Source: Clostridia bacterium (GTDB taxonomy: Bacteria; Bacillota; Clostridia; Oscillospirales; CAG-382). From it: a DNA stretch of 10,628 bases. Of this stretch, positions 1-5,655 are shown piece after piece; the first letter of the stretch is position 1, and each line of letters starts with the position of its first letter. Location of the stretch: positions 1 to 10,628 of the forward strand of contig JAFYOG010000076.1 in assembly GCA_017560285.1 (NCBI GenBank), given 5' to 3'. The notes below the pieces were generated by a model. The model did not search any database. It was not told the origin of the DNA and saw only the letters and a list, made by a program, of their open reading frames with translations. The position numbers and the translations under genes were made by a program.

Positions 1-7
1 CTCTGCC

Positions 8-36
8 ATTATATACCCGCAAAAACCAAAAGTCAA
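8..36 (-). promoter_or_regulatory. Sigma-A-type promoter for an off-window gene to the left
   Basis: On the minus strand TTGACT (31-36) and a perfect TATAAT (8-13) are separated by 17 bases. Transcription would start at about position 1 and leave the window. It lies beyond the terminator of the TPM-domain gene, so it would drive a separate minus-strand gene that cannot be seen here. The match is 5/6 and 6/6 to the consensus hexamers with ideal spacing; no extended -10 TG is present. Start site and activity are inferred. Confidence 0.65.
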
Positions 37-96
37 GAGCAAAATGAAAAAATATTCAGTGTTTTTTCGAATTTTTTCTGTATTTTCGTCAATTCT

Positions 97-157
97 ATGC
101 ATATTTCGTTGCATATTGTGTATATTTATGCATTTATGCAAAATTTTATGCATAAAA
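97..157. repeat. Cluster of ATGCAT-like words with TTTATGCA direct repeats
   Basis: Five TGCA cores (98-101, 110-113, 129-132, 137-140, 149-152) sit in AT-rich DNA. Three identical TTTATGCA units start at 125, 133 and 145, the first two directly in tandem. The last lies inside a perfect 14-base palindrome, TTTTATGCATAAAA (144-157). The cluster lies roughly 60-120 bases upstream of the -35 box at 31-36, on the strand that leaves the window. It could be a multi-site operator or simple low-complexity DNA; no known regulator is recognised. Confidence 0.5.
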
Positions 158-186
158 AGAAAAAGCAGGGCTGTAGGCTCTGCTTT
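150..186 (-). terminator. Intrinsic terminator of the SPFH/zinc-ribbon/TPM operon
   Basis: Eleven bases after the TAA of the TPM-domain gene, the minus strand forms a hairpin (162-186). The stem AAAGCAG pairs with CTGCTTT, followed by one A/C mismatch and a GC/GC extension. It is followed by a T-rich run (TTTCTTTTT). Position right after the stop codon and the T-tract on the minus strand support termination of the leftward operon. Confidence 0.75.
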
Positions 187-197
187 CTTTATTAATA

Positions 198-947
198 TTA
201 AAACTTTCCGCCGCCGCTTCTGCTGCTTCCGCCACCGCCGCCGCTGCCGGAGTTGTTCTTTGGCTTTGCCACACGGGTTACGGTAGAATATAGGTATAAA
301 TCGCGGCTTTTTTCAAGATTAAAGCTGCCGTCCCGCACGTAGTTGTGGGCGTTTTGGGCAAAGCGCACGGTTTTTAGCTTGCCCTTCATAGAGTTTACGA
401 CTATAAATCCCATAATCAAGCCTATGGCAACCGCTATAACAATATTAAGTAGCCAAGGGAAGGAAAGCTCGCTTTCTATCCCCTCCAAAAAGCCCATAAC
501 TCCGCCGTAATAATCGTTTTCGCCTAATTTATCAAGGAAGTATTCGGACATAGTCTTGGAATCGGGCAGTTTGTCGTCGGTATCGGTATATTCCAAATGC
601 CAACAACGGTCCTTAACCGTAACTGCCAAAAGGACAGCGGGCTCTTCAAGCGTGTCGGTGCGGATCTGGAATTCCGTCAGCCAATTCTTTGCCGCGCTTG
701 CAAGGGCGGATTGAGGTCTATAGGAACCGGCGCCGGGGTTGTAATCCAAAATAAACACGAAGGGGTTTATGCCGAATTCTTCCCTGATATCATCGATTTT
801 TTGGGAAATTTCCTTTGCCTCGTCTTGGGTTAAAACGTTTGCGCCGTCGATAAGGTTGTTGTCGGCGTAATAATCGTCTGCAAAGGCATTAAAACCAAGG
901 CAAAAAGCAAGAACAACCGTTATTAATAAAGCAAATATCTTCTTCAT
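198..947 (-). CDS. TPM-domain protein with signal peptide and Gly-rich tail (YdjH/YgcG-like)
   Basis: A 249-residue envelope protein. Residues 1-23 form a signal peptide (MKK, hydrophobic core, AFA before DD). Residues about 30-160 look like a TPM domain: the NNLIDGANVLT entry, a helix rich in Glu/Lys, and a PAVLLAVTV strand. A membrane helix spans about 164-184, and the C-terminus is a basic segment ending in a Ser/Gly run and GGGKF, a tail typical of Firmicute TPM proteins. The track-style longest reading starts at GTG (956), but ATG at 947 is preferred: it begins the signal peptide and has the Shine-Dalgarno GAGGTGG (953-959), which overlaps the upstream gene's stop. It is the last gene of a three-gene operon resembling B. 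subtilis ydjI/ydjG/ydjH, so a role in envelope surveillance is inferred. Biochemical function is unknown; TPM domains have been linked to phosphatase activity and to photosystem repair elsewhere. Confidence 0.85.
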   Translation of the reverse strand: MKKIFALLITVVLAFCLGFNAFADDYYADNNLIDGANVLTQDEAKEISQKIDDIREEFGINPFVFILDYNPGAGSYRPQSALASAAKNWLTEFQIRTDTLEEPAVLLAVTVKDRCWHLEYTDTDDKLPDSKTMSEYFLDKLGENDYYGGVMGFLEGIESELSFPWLLNIVIAVAIGLIMGFIVVNSMKGKLKTVRFAQNAHNYVRDGSFNLEKSRDLYLYSTVTRVAKPKNNSGSGGGGGSSRSGGGKF

Positions 948-957
948 CCTAACCACC

Positions 958-2043
958 TCACAGCCACCACAAAAGGTAGGTTATACCAAAGGCAATGGCG
1001 GCGGCTATGCCCGAAACACCCAAAAGCCAACGGGCATACGCCCCTTTATCTAAGGGCAAATTACCCACGAACTTGCCTGTTTGACCGTTCATTGCAAAGG
1101 TGTATTTTTCGCCGTTCCAGGTGGTATTTAATATCCAAACGGGGTACAGGGCGTACCTTGCAACGCCGTTTTGCAACCGCACGTTTACGCTTTGGGGCAC
1201 AACGGTGGTATAGCCCAAAGCCGTTGCCGCAAGGGCAGATTCGGTAGATTTACGAACCCTCTCGTTGGCTCTGCCAATGCTTTCGTCGGCGGTTACGTCG
1301 TATTTATCTGCCAAATAGCCCGCAAGATATGCGGTTTTAAAATCCACCGCGTCGTTAAAATTAAAGGGCTCGATGGATTCCATCAAATCGTCGGGCATTT
1401 TTGCAGAGCCGTCAACGGGTATGCGGTCAAAGCTCATTTGCCCTGCTCTGTAAAGCGAATAAAAGCTGGTTTTGGTGTATATGTAGTTGGGGTCAGACCA
1501 GCTTGTAACCCTTGTTGCGCGGTAGCGTGCATCGGCATCGGCATCGGCATCGAAAAGCCAAAAGGGAACGTAAATGCCCTTTATTTCGTCTATATTATGC
1601 TGGCTTTTAAACACCTTGGGCAACAATCTTTTGCCCGAAAGATGCTTTTTAAGCCCTTCCTTTGCCGCCTCTTTATCAAGCTTAAAGGGGATAACGAAAT
1701 CCGGCTTTAACGCGCCCGAAAACTGCCCCTTCATAACCACGGGGTTATCGCAATAGGGGCATTTGGTTGCCGCCAAGGTTTCGTCGCCGATAATTTCGCC
1801 CCCGCAGGAATTGCAGACGTAAACACGCATTTCCTCGGCTTCCCCTTCTTCCCATTGGCGGTCGGGGGTGCTTTCCCAATTTAGGCTTTCTTCCCCTGCA
1901 AGGTTTAAATCCTCGTCGTAGGATATAAGGGTTTCGGGGTCGAACTCGGTATCGCAATAGGGGCACTTCATCATTTGCAGGTTACTGTCAAAGGCGATAG
2001 CGCCGCCGCAACAGGGGCATTTATATTCGTTAAGCTCTGACAT
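958..2043 (-). CDS. Membrane-anchored protein with two TFIIB-like zinc ribbons (YdjG-like)
   Basis: A 361-residue protein. It opens with two zinc ribbons: C9/C12 with C27/C30, and C77/C80 with C95/C98, separated by an acidic linker. A middle domain contains the conserved-looking GIYVPFWLFDA segment, then a beta-rich region (YALYPVWILNTTW), and a single C-terminal membrane helix at about 339-360, so the zinc ribbons should be cytoplasmic. The start ATG has AGGAG eight bases upstream. By family it resembles B. subtilis YdjG, which is known to bring the SPFH protein YdjI and PspA to the membrane; a similar anchoring role for the adjacent SPFH protein is inferred. The FDADADADA stretch is encoded by an in-frame hexanucleotide repeat (1529-1552). 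The TPM gene follows 10 bases downstream. Confidence 0.85.
   Translation of the reverse strand: MSELNEYKCPCCGGAIAFDSNLQMMKCPYCDTEFDPETLISYDEDLNLAGEESLNWESTPDRQWEEGEAEEMRVYVCNSCGGEIIGDETLAATKCPYCDNPVVMKGQFSGALKPDFVIPFKLDKEAAKEGLKKHLSGKRLLPKVFKSQHNIDEIKGIYVPFWLFDADADADARYRATRVTSWSDPNYIYTKTSFYSLYRAGQMSFDRIPVDGSAKMPDDLMESIEPFNFNDAVDFKTAYLAGYLADKYDVTADESIGRANERVRKSTESALAATALGYTTVVPQSVNVRLQNGVARYALYPVWILNTTWNGEKYTFAMNGQTGKFVGNLPLDKGAYARWLLGVSGIAAAIAFGITYLLWWL
1529..1552 (-). repeat. Perfect 6-base tandem repeat, four units, inside the zinc-ribbon gene
   Basis: GCATCG is repeated four times on the plus strand. On the coding strand it reads as GAT-GCC units and gives an Asp-Ala run in FDADADADA. Because the unit is six bases, slippage would change the number of Asp-Ala pairs without breaking the frame. 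Confidence 0.9.
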
Positions 2044-2063
2044 AACATCGCTCCTATGTAAGT

Positions 2064-2088
2064 ATAGGCTCCGTTATCGGGAGCCTAT
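2064..2088. promoter_or_regulatory. Intercistronic hairpin between the SPFH and zinc-ribbon genes
   Basis: A perfect 9-base-pair inverted repeat (ATAGGCTCC at 2064-2072 with GGAGCCTAT at 2080-2088) with a 7-base loop fills most of the 61-base gap. In the minus-strand mRNA it lies about nine bases upstream of the AGGAG of the next gene and is not followed by a U-tract. The T-rich run (CTTGTTTTT, 2089-2097) is on the plus-strand side, where no gene runs. An RNA processing, stabilising or partial-termination role is possible; which one is unknown. Confidence 0.55.
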
Positions 2089-2104
2089 CTTGTTTTTAGG
2101 TTAA

Positions 2105-3361
2105 TTAAGGTCTTTTTGCGCCGCAGTTTGCACAGAAGTTGCCCTTGTTTTCGGTACCGCAGGCACACTTCCAAGCTTCTTCGGGCTTCTTTGCGCCGCA
2201 GTTTTGGCAAAAGTTACCGCTGTTGGTTGCGCCGCAAGCGCACTTCCAATCGGTTGCGGGCTTCTTTGCACCGCAATTTGCACAGAAGTTACCGGTGTTT
2301 TCGGCACCGCAGGCGCATTTCCAACCGCCAACAGCCGCCTTTTCCTGCTGTTGCTGTGCAGCCATATTATAAAAGTTTTGAGCGTTGGCACCGCCTGCGG
2401 CGTTTGCCATACCCATACCCATAAAGCCCATCATTGCGCCGTTTTCGTTAGCGGCGGCGGCACGCATAGCGTCTGCCTGAGCGCCAACCAAGGTAGCACC
2501 TGCCATAGAGGGGTCGCGGTACATTGCGGTACGCTGAGCATCCTTTATCATATCTGCGTCTTCCTCGGGAAGTGTTACCGACCCAAATGCAACGCTAACA
2601 ACCTCTAAACCGCGAAGCTCGCCCCATTTTGCCGAAAGGGCTTCGTTCATACCCTGCTCTACCTCTGCATTATGGGTAACAATCTCGTTAGGGCGAATTT
2701 CCAATGCGCTTAATTTACCCAACGCGGGCTGAAGCGCGCTTATAAACTCGGTTTTAAGCTGGGATTCTATCATATCCCTTGTATAGGCTTCCTCTACGTT
2801 GCCGCATACGTTGGTGTAAAACAGCAAGGGGTTTGCGATTTTATAGGAATAAACGCCGGAGCAACGCAAGGAAACGTCTATATCCAACCCAATACGGCTG
2901 TCTACCACGCGAAAAGGCACGGGGTTGGGGGTGCCGAATTTGTTGTCCAAAAGCTCTTTGGTGTTAACGTAATAAACCCGCTGGTCCTTGCCCGTATCGC
3001 CGCCGTAGGTAAAGCGTTTGCCTATGTTTTTAAAGGTATCTATAATGCTTTTGCCCAAGGAACCCGCAAAAATGCTGGGCTCTAGGCTGGAATCGTAGGT
3101 GAACACGCCGGGCTCTGCACAAACCTCTACAACCTTGCCCTGCTCTACAATAAGCATACACTGGCCGTCGGCAACCGAAATTCCCGACCCGTTGGATATA
3201 ACGTTATCGCTTCCCTTGGTGTTAGAGCTTCTGCCGCTTGTTTGCTTTTCGCCCTTTACCACAAGGGTTCTTGCATCCATAGAATCGCATACGAAAAATT
3301 CCTTCCATTGGTCGGCAAGAACGCCACCCAAGGCGCCTATGCCTGCTTTAATAAGTCCCAT
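2105..3361 (-). CDS. SPFH-domain (virion core protein-like) protein with three C-terminal zinc ribbons (YdjI-like)
   Basis: A 418-residue cytoplasmic scaffold protein of the SPFH (band 7) superfamily. The N-terminus MGLIKAGIGALGGVLADQWK and following residues to about 290 match the YdjI / 'virion core protein' type: the WKEFF entry, a GQCMLIVEQGKVVEV strand pair, an EPGVFTYD turn, and the later SPFH core up to VAFGSVTLPEEDA. Residues about 298-346 are an Ala/Gly/Met/Gln-rich linker. Residues 347-418 are three tandem zinc ribbons, each C-x-C-x8-C-x2-C. The longest reading frame starts 32 codons earlier, but ATG at 3361 is chosen because AAGGAG lies 8-9 bases upstream and the upstream extension runs into the preceding terminator. 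It is the first gene of its operon. In B. subtilis the homologue oligomerises at the membrane with YdjG and links PspA to it; that role is inferred here. Confidence 0.88.
   Translation of the reverse strand: MGLIKAGIGALGGVLADQWKEFFVCDSMDARTLVVKGEKQTSGRSSNTKGSDNVISNGSGISVADGQCMLIVEQGKVVEVCAEPGVFTYDSSLEPSIFAGSLGKSIIDTFKNIGKRFTYGGDTGKDQRVYYVNTKELLDNKFGTPNPVPFRVVDSRIGLDIDVSLRCSGVYSYKIANPLLFYTNVCGNVEEAYTRDMIESQLKTEFISALQPALGKLSALEIRPNEIVTHNAEVEQGMNEALSAKWGELRGLEVVSVAFGSVTLPEEDADMIKDAQRTAMYRDPSMAGATLVGAQADAMRAAAANENGAMMGFMGMGMANAAGGANAQNFYNMAAQQQQEKAAVGGWKCACGAENTGNFCANCGAKKPATDWKCACGATNSGNFCQNCGAKKPEEAWKCACGTENKGNFCANCGAKRP
2108..2323 (-). repeat. Three tandem zinc-ribbon-coding repeats of 66-75 bases
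   Basis: Units at 2249-2323, 2174-2248 (25 codons each) and 2108-2173 (22 codons, cut short by the stop). Each encodes a copy of W-K-C-A-C-G, then G-N-F-C-x-N-C-G-A-K. The copies differ at a few residues (AENT, ATNS, TENK after CACG; CANC or CQNC) and at synonymous positions, so they are not a very recent duplication. All twelve cysteines are kept, enough for three zinc ions. Confidence 0.92.
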
Positions 3362-3394
3362 AATTAATCTCCTTTTAAAAAAATTATCGTTGAT

Positions 3395-3428
3395 AAAAAA
3401 GGCACAGTACACCCTTGTGTACTGCGCC
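3395..3428 (-). terminator. Intrinsic terminator of the acpP-phosphatase operon
   Basis: The minus strand folds into a 12-base-pair stem (3417-3428 with 3401-3412, one G-U pair) with a four-base loop AAGG, directly followed by TTTTTT (3395-3400). It begins six bases after the last base of the phosphatase stop codon. On the plus strand the stem is not followed directly by a T-run, so it acts leftward. Confidence 0.88.
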
Positions 3429-3434
3429 GAAAAA

Positions 3435-4094
3435 TTATATTTTTGCAAATAATTCACGACGCAATTCCTTTACGTCCGAAACAGCCCTTACCCCGCTTTT
3501 TTCAAGCAAAATATCGGGGGCTGTATACCCGTACCCAACGGGCAAAATTTCTATGTTGCTGTTTTTGGCAACCTCTATATCCGGCAACCCGTCGCCCACA
3601 AAAACCGCCTCGGCGGGTGAAATACCCCATTCCTCGAGCAAATTAAGGGTATTTTGGGGGTTGGGCTTACGGTCGGTATCGGTTTTAACGCCCCTAACCC
3701 CATCTACCGCATTGCCGAAATAATGCTCTATCATAGGCAGGGCACAGCGGTGGTCCTTGTTGGTTATAACCCCAACCTTAACCCCTGCGGCACCAAGGTC
3801 GCAAAGCAGCTGCGGCACGCCTTGGTAGGGCACCGTGTTGCTGTACATATCGTTTGCGTATTCCTTGGCGAACGCCTCGCGGATTTGCAAGCACATGCTA
3901 TCCTCTGCGGCAAAATCGGTTGCGCGGCGAACCAGCATAAGCATACCGTTGCCCAAATAGCTTTGCACCTGCGAAACCGATTTTTCTTTAAACCCAAAAG
4001 CGGAAAGAGCGCGGTTTAATGCGGCGGCGATATCTGCAATGGTATCAAGAACCGTGCCGTCAAGGTCGAACAAAACAGCCTTTTTCTTTTGCAT
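3435..4094 (-). CDS. HAD-family hydrolase, phosphoglycolate phosphatase-like
   Basis: A 219-residue soluble phosphatase of HAD subfamily IA. Motif I is FDLDGT with nucleophile D10 and acid D12; motif II is T111-N112; motif III is K143 in RKPNP; motif IV is VGDGLPD with D168 and D172. The helical cap lies between about 16 and 80. Length and motifs fit Gph/PpaX-like enzymes, but HAD substrates cannot be read from sequence, so phosphoglycolate, pyrophosphate or another phosphoester are all possible. It starts five bases after the acpP stop, with no strong Shine-Dalgarno (only AAG-like bases), so translation is probably coupled to acpP. A terminator follows immediately. Why it is paired with acpP is not clear. 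Confidence 0.88.
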   Translation of the reverse strand: MQKKKAVLFDLDGTVLDTIADIAAALNRALSAFGFKEKSVSQVQSYLGNGMLMLVRRATDFAAEDSMCLQIREAFAKEYANDMYSNTVPYQGVPQLLCDLGAAGVKVGVITNKDHRCALPMIEHYFGNAVDGVRGVKTDTDRKPNPQNTLNLLEEWGISPAEAVFVGDGLPDIEVAKNSNIEILPVGYGYTAPDILLEKSGVRAVSDVKELRRELFAKI

Positions 4095-4099
4095 AAAAA

Positions 4100-4330
4100 T
4101 TACTTAATTTCGTTTTCGATAAAGGTTGCAATATCCTTAACGGTTTTAATGCCGGTAGCATCGTCGGGGATGATAATATCAAGCTCATCCTCTAAGGTCA
4201 TAAGCATTTCAACTATATCAAGGCTGTCTGCGCCCAAATCCTCTACGATAGCGGCGTCGTCCGAAATTTCGGAAACCTCTATTCTTAACTGCTTTGCAAT
4301 AACTGCCTTTACTTTTTCGATAATCTGCAT
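4100..4330 (-). CDS. acpP: Acyl carrier protein
   Basis: A 76-residue acidic four-helix carrier protein. The phosphopantetheine attachment site is S36 in DLGADSLDIVE, with the following helix-II sequence (MLMTLEDELDIIIPD) and the closing helix (TVKDIATFIENEI) as in type II fatty acid synthesis ACPs. It carries growing acyl chains between the soluble fatty acid synthesis enzymes. The frame is open further upstream to 4435, but ATG at 4330 is the family's normal start and has AAAGGA nine bases upstream. It has its own promoter and is followed by the HAD phosphatase gene. No fab genes are in the window, so this ACP lies away from the fatty acid cluster or the organism has more than one ACP. Confidence 0.95.
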   Translation of the reverse strand: MQIIEKVKAVIAKQLRIEVSEISDDAAIVEDLGADSLDIVEMLMTLEDELDIIIPDDATGIKTVKDIATFIENEIK

Positions 4331-4363
4331 AAAAAATATCCTTTCTTTGTGGTTATCACACAT

Positions 4364-4392
4364 ATAATAATTGATTTTTTTAAAAATTACAA
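4364..4392 (-). promoter_or_regulatory. acpP promoter
   Basis: On the minus strand TTGTAA (4387-4392), a 17-base spacer and TATTAT (4364-4369) match the sigma-A pattern at 4/6 and 5/6. The inferred start near 4357 gives a leader of about 27 bases holding the AAAGGA ribosome site. No FapR-like palindrome was seen around it. The 227-base gap to ruvC holds only this promoter and the divergent ruvC promoter. Confidence 0.6.
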
Positions 4393-4463
4393 GTGGTTTG
4401 CGAAAAATAATAAATTGCTTACAAAAAATACACAATTTTTGGGTTAAAAAAGCCTTATCGCCG

Positions 4464-4492
4464 TTGACTAAATTATAATTATATGATAGAAT
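4464..4492 (+). promoter_or_regulatory. Promoter of the ruvC-to-truA operon
   Basis: TTGACT (4464-4469), a 17-base AT-rich spacer and TAGAAT (4487-4492) match sigma-A hexamers at 5/6 each. The inferred start near 4499 gives a leader of about 60 bases ending in the AGGAAAGGCGG ribosome site of ruvC. It diverges from the acpP promoter about 70 bases away. No SOS (LexA/DinR) box of the GAAC-N4-GTTC type is visible, so SOS control of ruv genes is not supported here. Confidence 0.72.
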
Positions 4493-4557
4493 ATACTGAT
4501 TAATAATGGCAGTACTATACCCTTTTGCGGTAGAGCAGTGCAGGAAAGGCGGTAAAA

Positions 4558-5043
4558 ATGCTTATTTTGGGTATCGACCCCGGTTTGGCGACCATAGGCT
4601 TTGGCTTGGTTGCAAAAAACGGCGATAAATACCGCGCCATAGAATACGGCGCAATAACCACCGCCCCCAAACAGATTATCGAAAAACGTCTTGACGATAT
4701 TTTTACCGATATGATGGATATTCTTCAGCGCTACAAGCCCGATTGTATGGCCATAGAAGAACTGTTTTTTAACAACAACACCACCACCGCTATCGACGTT
4801 GCCATGGCGCGAGGAGTTATATTGCTTGCCGCCCACAAATGCGGTGTGGACGTTTACGAATACACCCCCTTAGAGGTTAAAAGCTCGGTGGTGGGCTACG
4901 GCAGGGCAGAAAAACAGCAGGTTCAATATATGGTCAAGCTTATGCTTAACCTAAAAGAAACCCCAAAGCCCGACGATACCGCCGATGCATTGGCGCTTGC
5001 CCTGTGCCACGGCACAAGAATGAGCGCTATCCCCATTAAGTAA
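4558..5043 (+). CDS. ruvC: Holliday junction endodeoxyribonuclease RuvC
   Basis: A 161-residue dimeric nuclease that cuts Holliday junctions symmetrically after RuvAB branch migration. The RNase H-like fold and its four acidic residues are visible: D7 in GIDPG, E67 in AIEELFF, and D140 and D143 in DDTADALA. The Lys of RAEKQQV (K119) and the NNNTTTAIDVAMARG segment are also typical. Length is normal for Firmicute RuvC. The ATG starts the protein right at the canonical MLILGIDPG beta strand and has a strong ribosome site. It is first in an operon with ruvA and ruvB, the usual functional partners, with 12 bases to ruvA. Confidence 0.97.
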   Translation: MLILGIDPGLATIGFGLVAKNGDKYRAIEYGAITTAPKQIIEKRLDDIFTDMMDILQRYKPDCMAIEELFFNNNTTTAIDVAMARGVILLAAHKCGVDVYEYTPLEVKSSVVGYGRAEKQQVQYMVKLMLNLKETPKPDDTADALALALCHGTRMSAIPIK

Positions 5044-5055
5044 GGAGAAATTTTC

Positions 5056-5655
5056 ATGCTACATTTTATTCACGGCACCTTGGCAAAATTAACCGGCGAA
5101 TATGCGGTTATAGATTGCTGCGGTGCGGGTTTTAAAATTTTAATATCCACAGCCACCTGCGCAAAGATTGCCGACAAAGCGGGCAAGGACGTGCTTTTGT
5201 ATACCTATATGTCGGTTAGCGAGGATAATATTTCCCTGCACGGCTTTGCCGAGGAAGAGGAATTAGAGCTGTTTATTAAGCTTATTTCGGTTTCGGGCAT
5301 TGGCCCAAAGGCGGCAACCGCCATTTTGGGCGCGTTAACCCCCGATACCTTACGCAGTGCCGTTGCCCATAACGATGCAAGGACTATTGCCCAAGCCCCC
5401 GGTGTTGGCTTAAAAACCGCGCAAAAGCTTATTATAGAGCTTAAAGATAAAATCGCCGCAGGCGAAGCAGAGCTGCCCCAAGCCGCATCACCTGCCGATA
5501 ACCAAAAGGTTTTGCAGGTTGTAGATACCTTGGCGGTTTACGGCTTTGCAAGGAACCAGGTTACCGAGGCTGTAAAGAAGCTTGACAGCAGCCTGCCCTT
5601 AGAGGAGCTTATTGCCCAAACCCTGCGTATTTTGGGAAAGGAGAAGGGACGATAA
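5056..5655 (+). CDS. ruvA: Holliday junction branch migration protein RuvA
   Basis: A 199-residue protein that binds the four-way junction as a tetramer and loads the RuvB motor. The N-terminal OB-fold (about 1-63, starting MLHFIHGTLAKL), two helix-hairpin-helix motifs (ISVSGIGPKAA and APGVGLKTAQ) and the C-terminal RuvB-binding three-helix domain (about 150-199, joined by an Ala/Pro linker) are all present. The start has GGAG about nine bases upstream, overlapping the ruvC end. The gene is complete and of usual length. Its stop is followed with no gap by the ruvB start, which indicates translational coupling. Confidence 0.97.
   Translation: MLHFIHGTLAKLTGEYAVIDCCGAGFKILISTATCAKIADKAGKDVLLYTYMSVSEDNISLHGFAEEEELELFIKLISVSGIGPKAATAILGALTPDTLRSAVAHNDARTIAQAPGVGLKTAQKLIIELKDKIAAGEAELPQAASPADNQKVLQVVDTLAVYGFARNQVTEAVKKLDSSLPLEELIAQTLRILGKEKGR

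Noticed and set aside
44..286. Plus-strand 80-codon frame at the left edge
   Set aside because: It is Phe/Cys/Arg-rich, crosses the terminator and the end of the TPM gene, and has no ribosome site.
2064..2097. Hairpin plus T-run as a plus-strand terminator
   Set aside because: No plus-strand gene precedes it, so termination of a real gene is not supported; recorded only as a hairpin.
2108..2323. Tandem repeats as a CRISPR array
   Set aside because: The periodicity is a multiple of three, lies in frame within a gene and encodes zinc ribbons; there are no unrelated spacers.
2116..2608. Several repetitive plus-strand frames opposite the zinc-ribbon repeats
   Set aside because: Their periodic composition is the mirror of the three zinc-ribbon units on the minus strand.
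3435..3457. Earlier start of the SPFH gene at 3457
   Set aside because: The 32 extra codons would be read through the terminator hairpin and overlap the phosphatase end; the ATG at 3361 has the ribosome site and the family's normal N-terminus.
4331..4557. Riboswitch, SOS box or FapR operator in the acpP-ruvC gap
   Set aside because: No matching motif or convincing conserved fold was seen; only two divergent promoters and AT-rich sequence. A weak CTATACC/GGTAGAG pairing before ruvC has an internal mismatch.
4468..4836. Minus-strand 122-codon frame opposite ruvC
   Set aside because: It overlaps the ruvC promoter and a well-supported gene and resembles no family.
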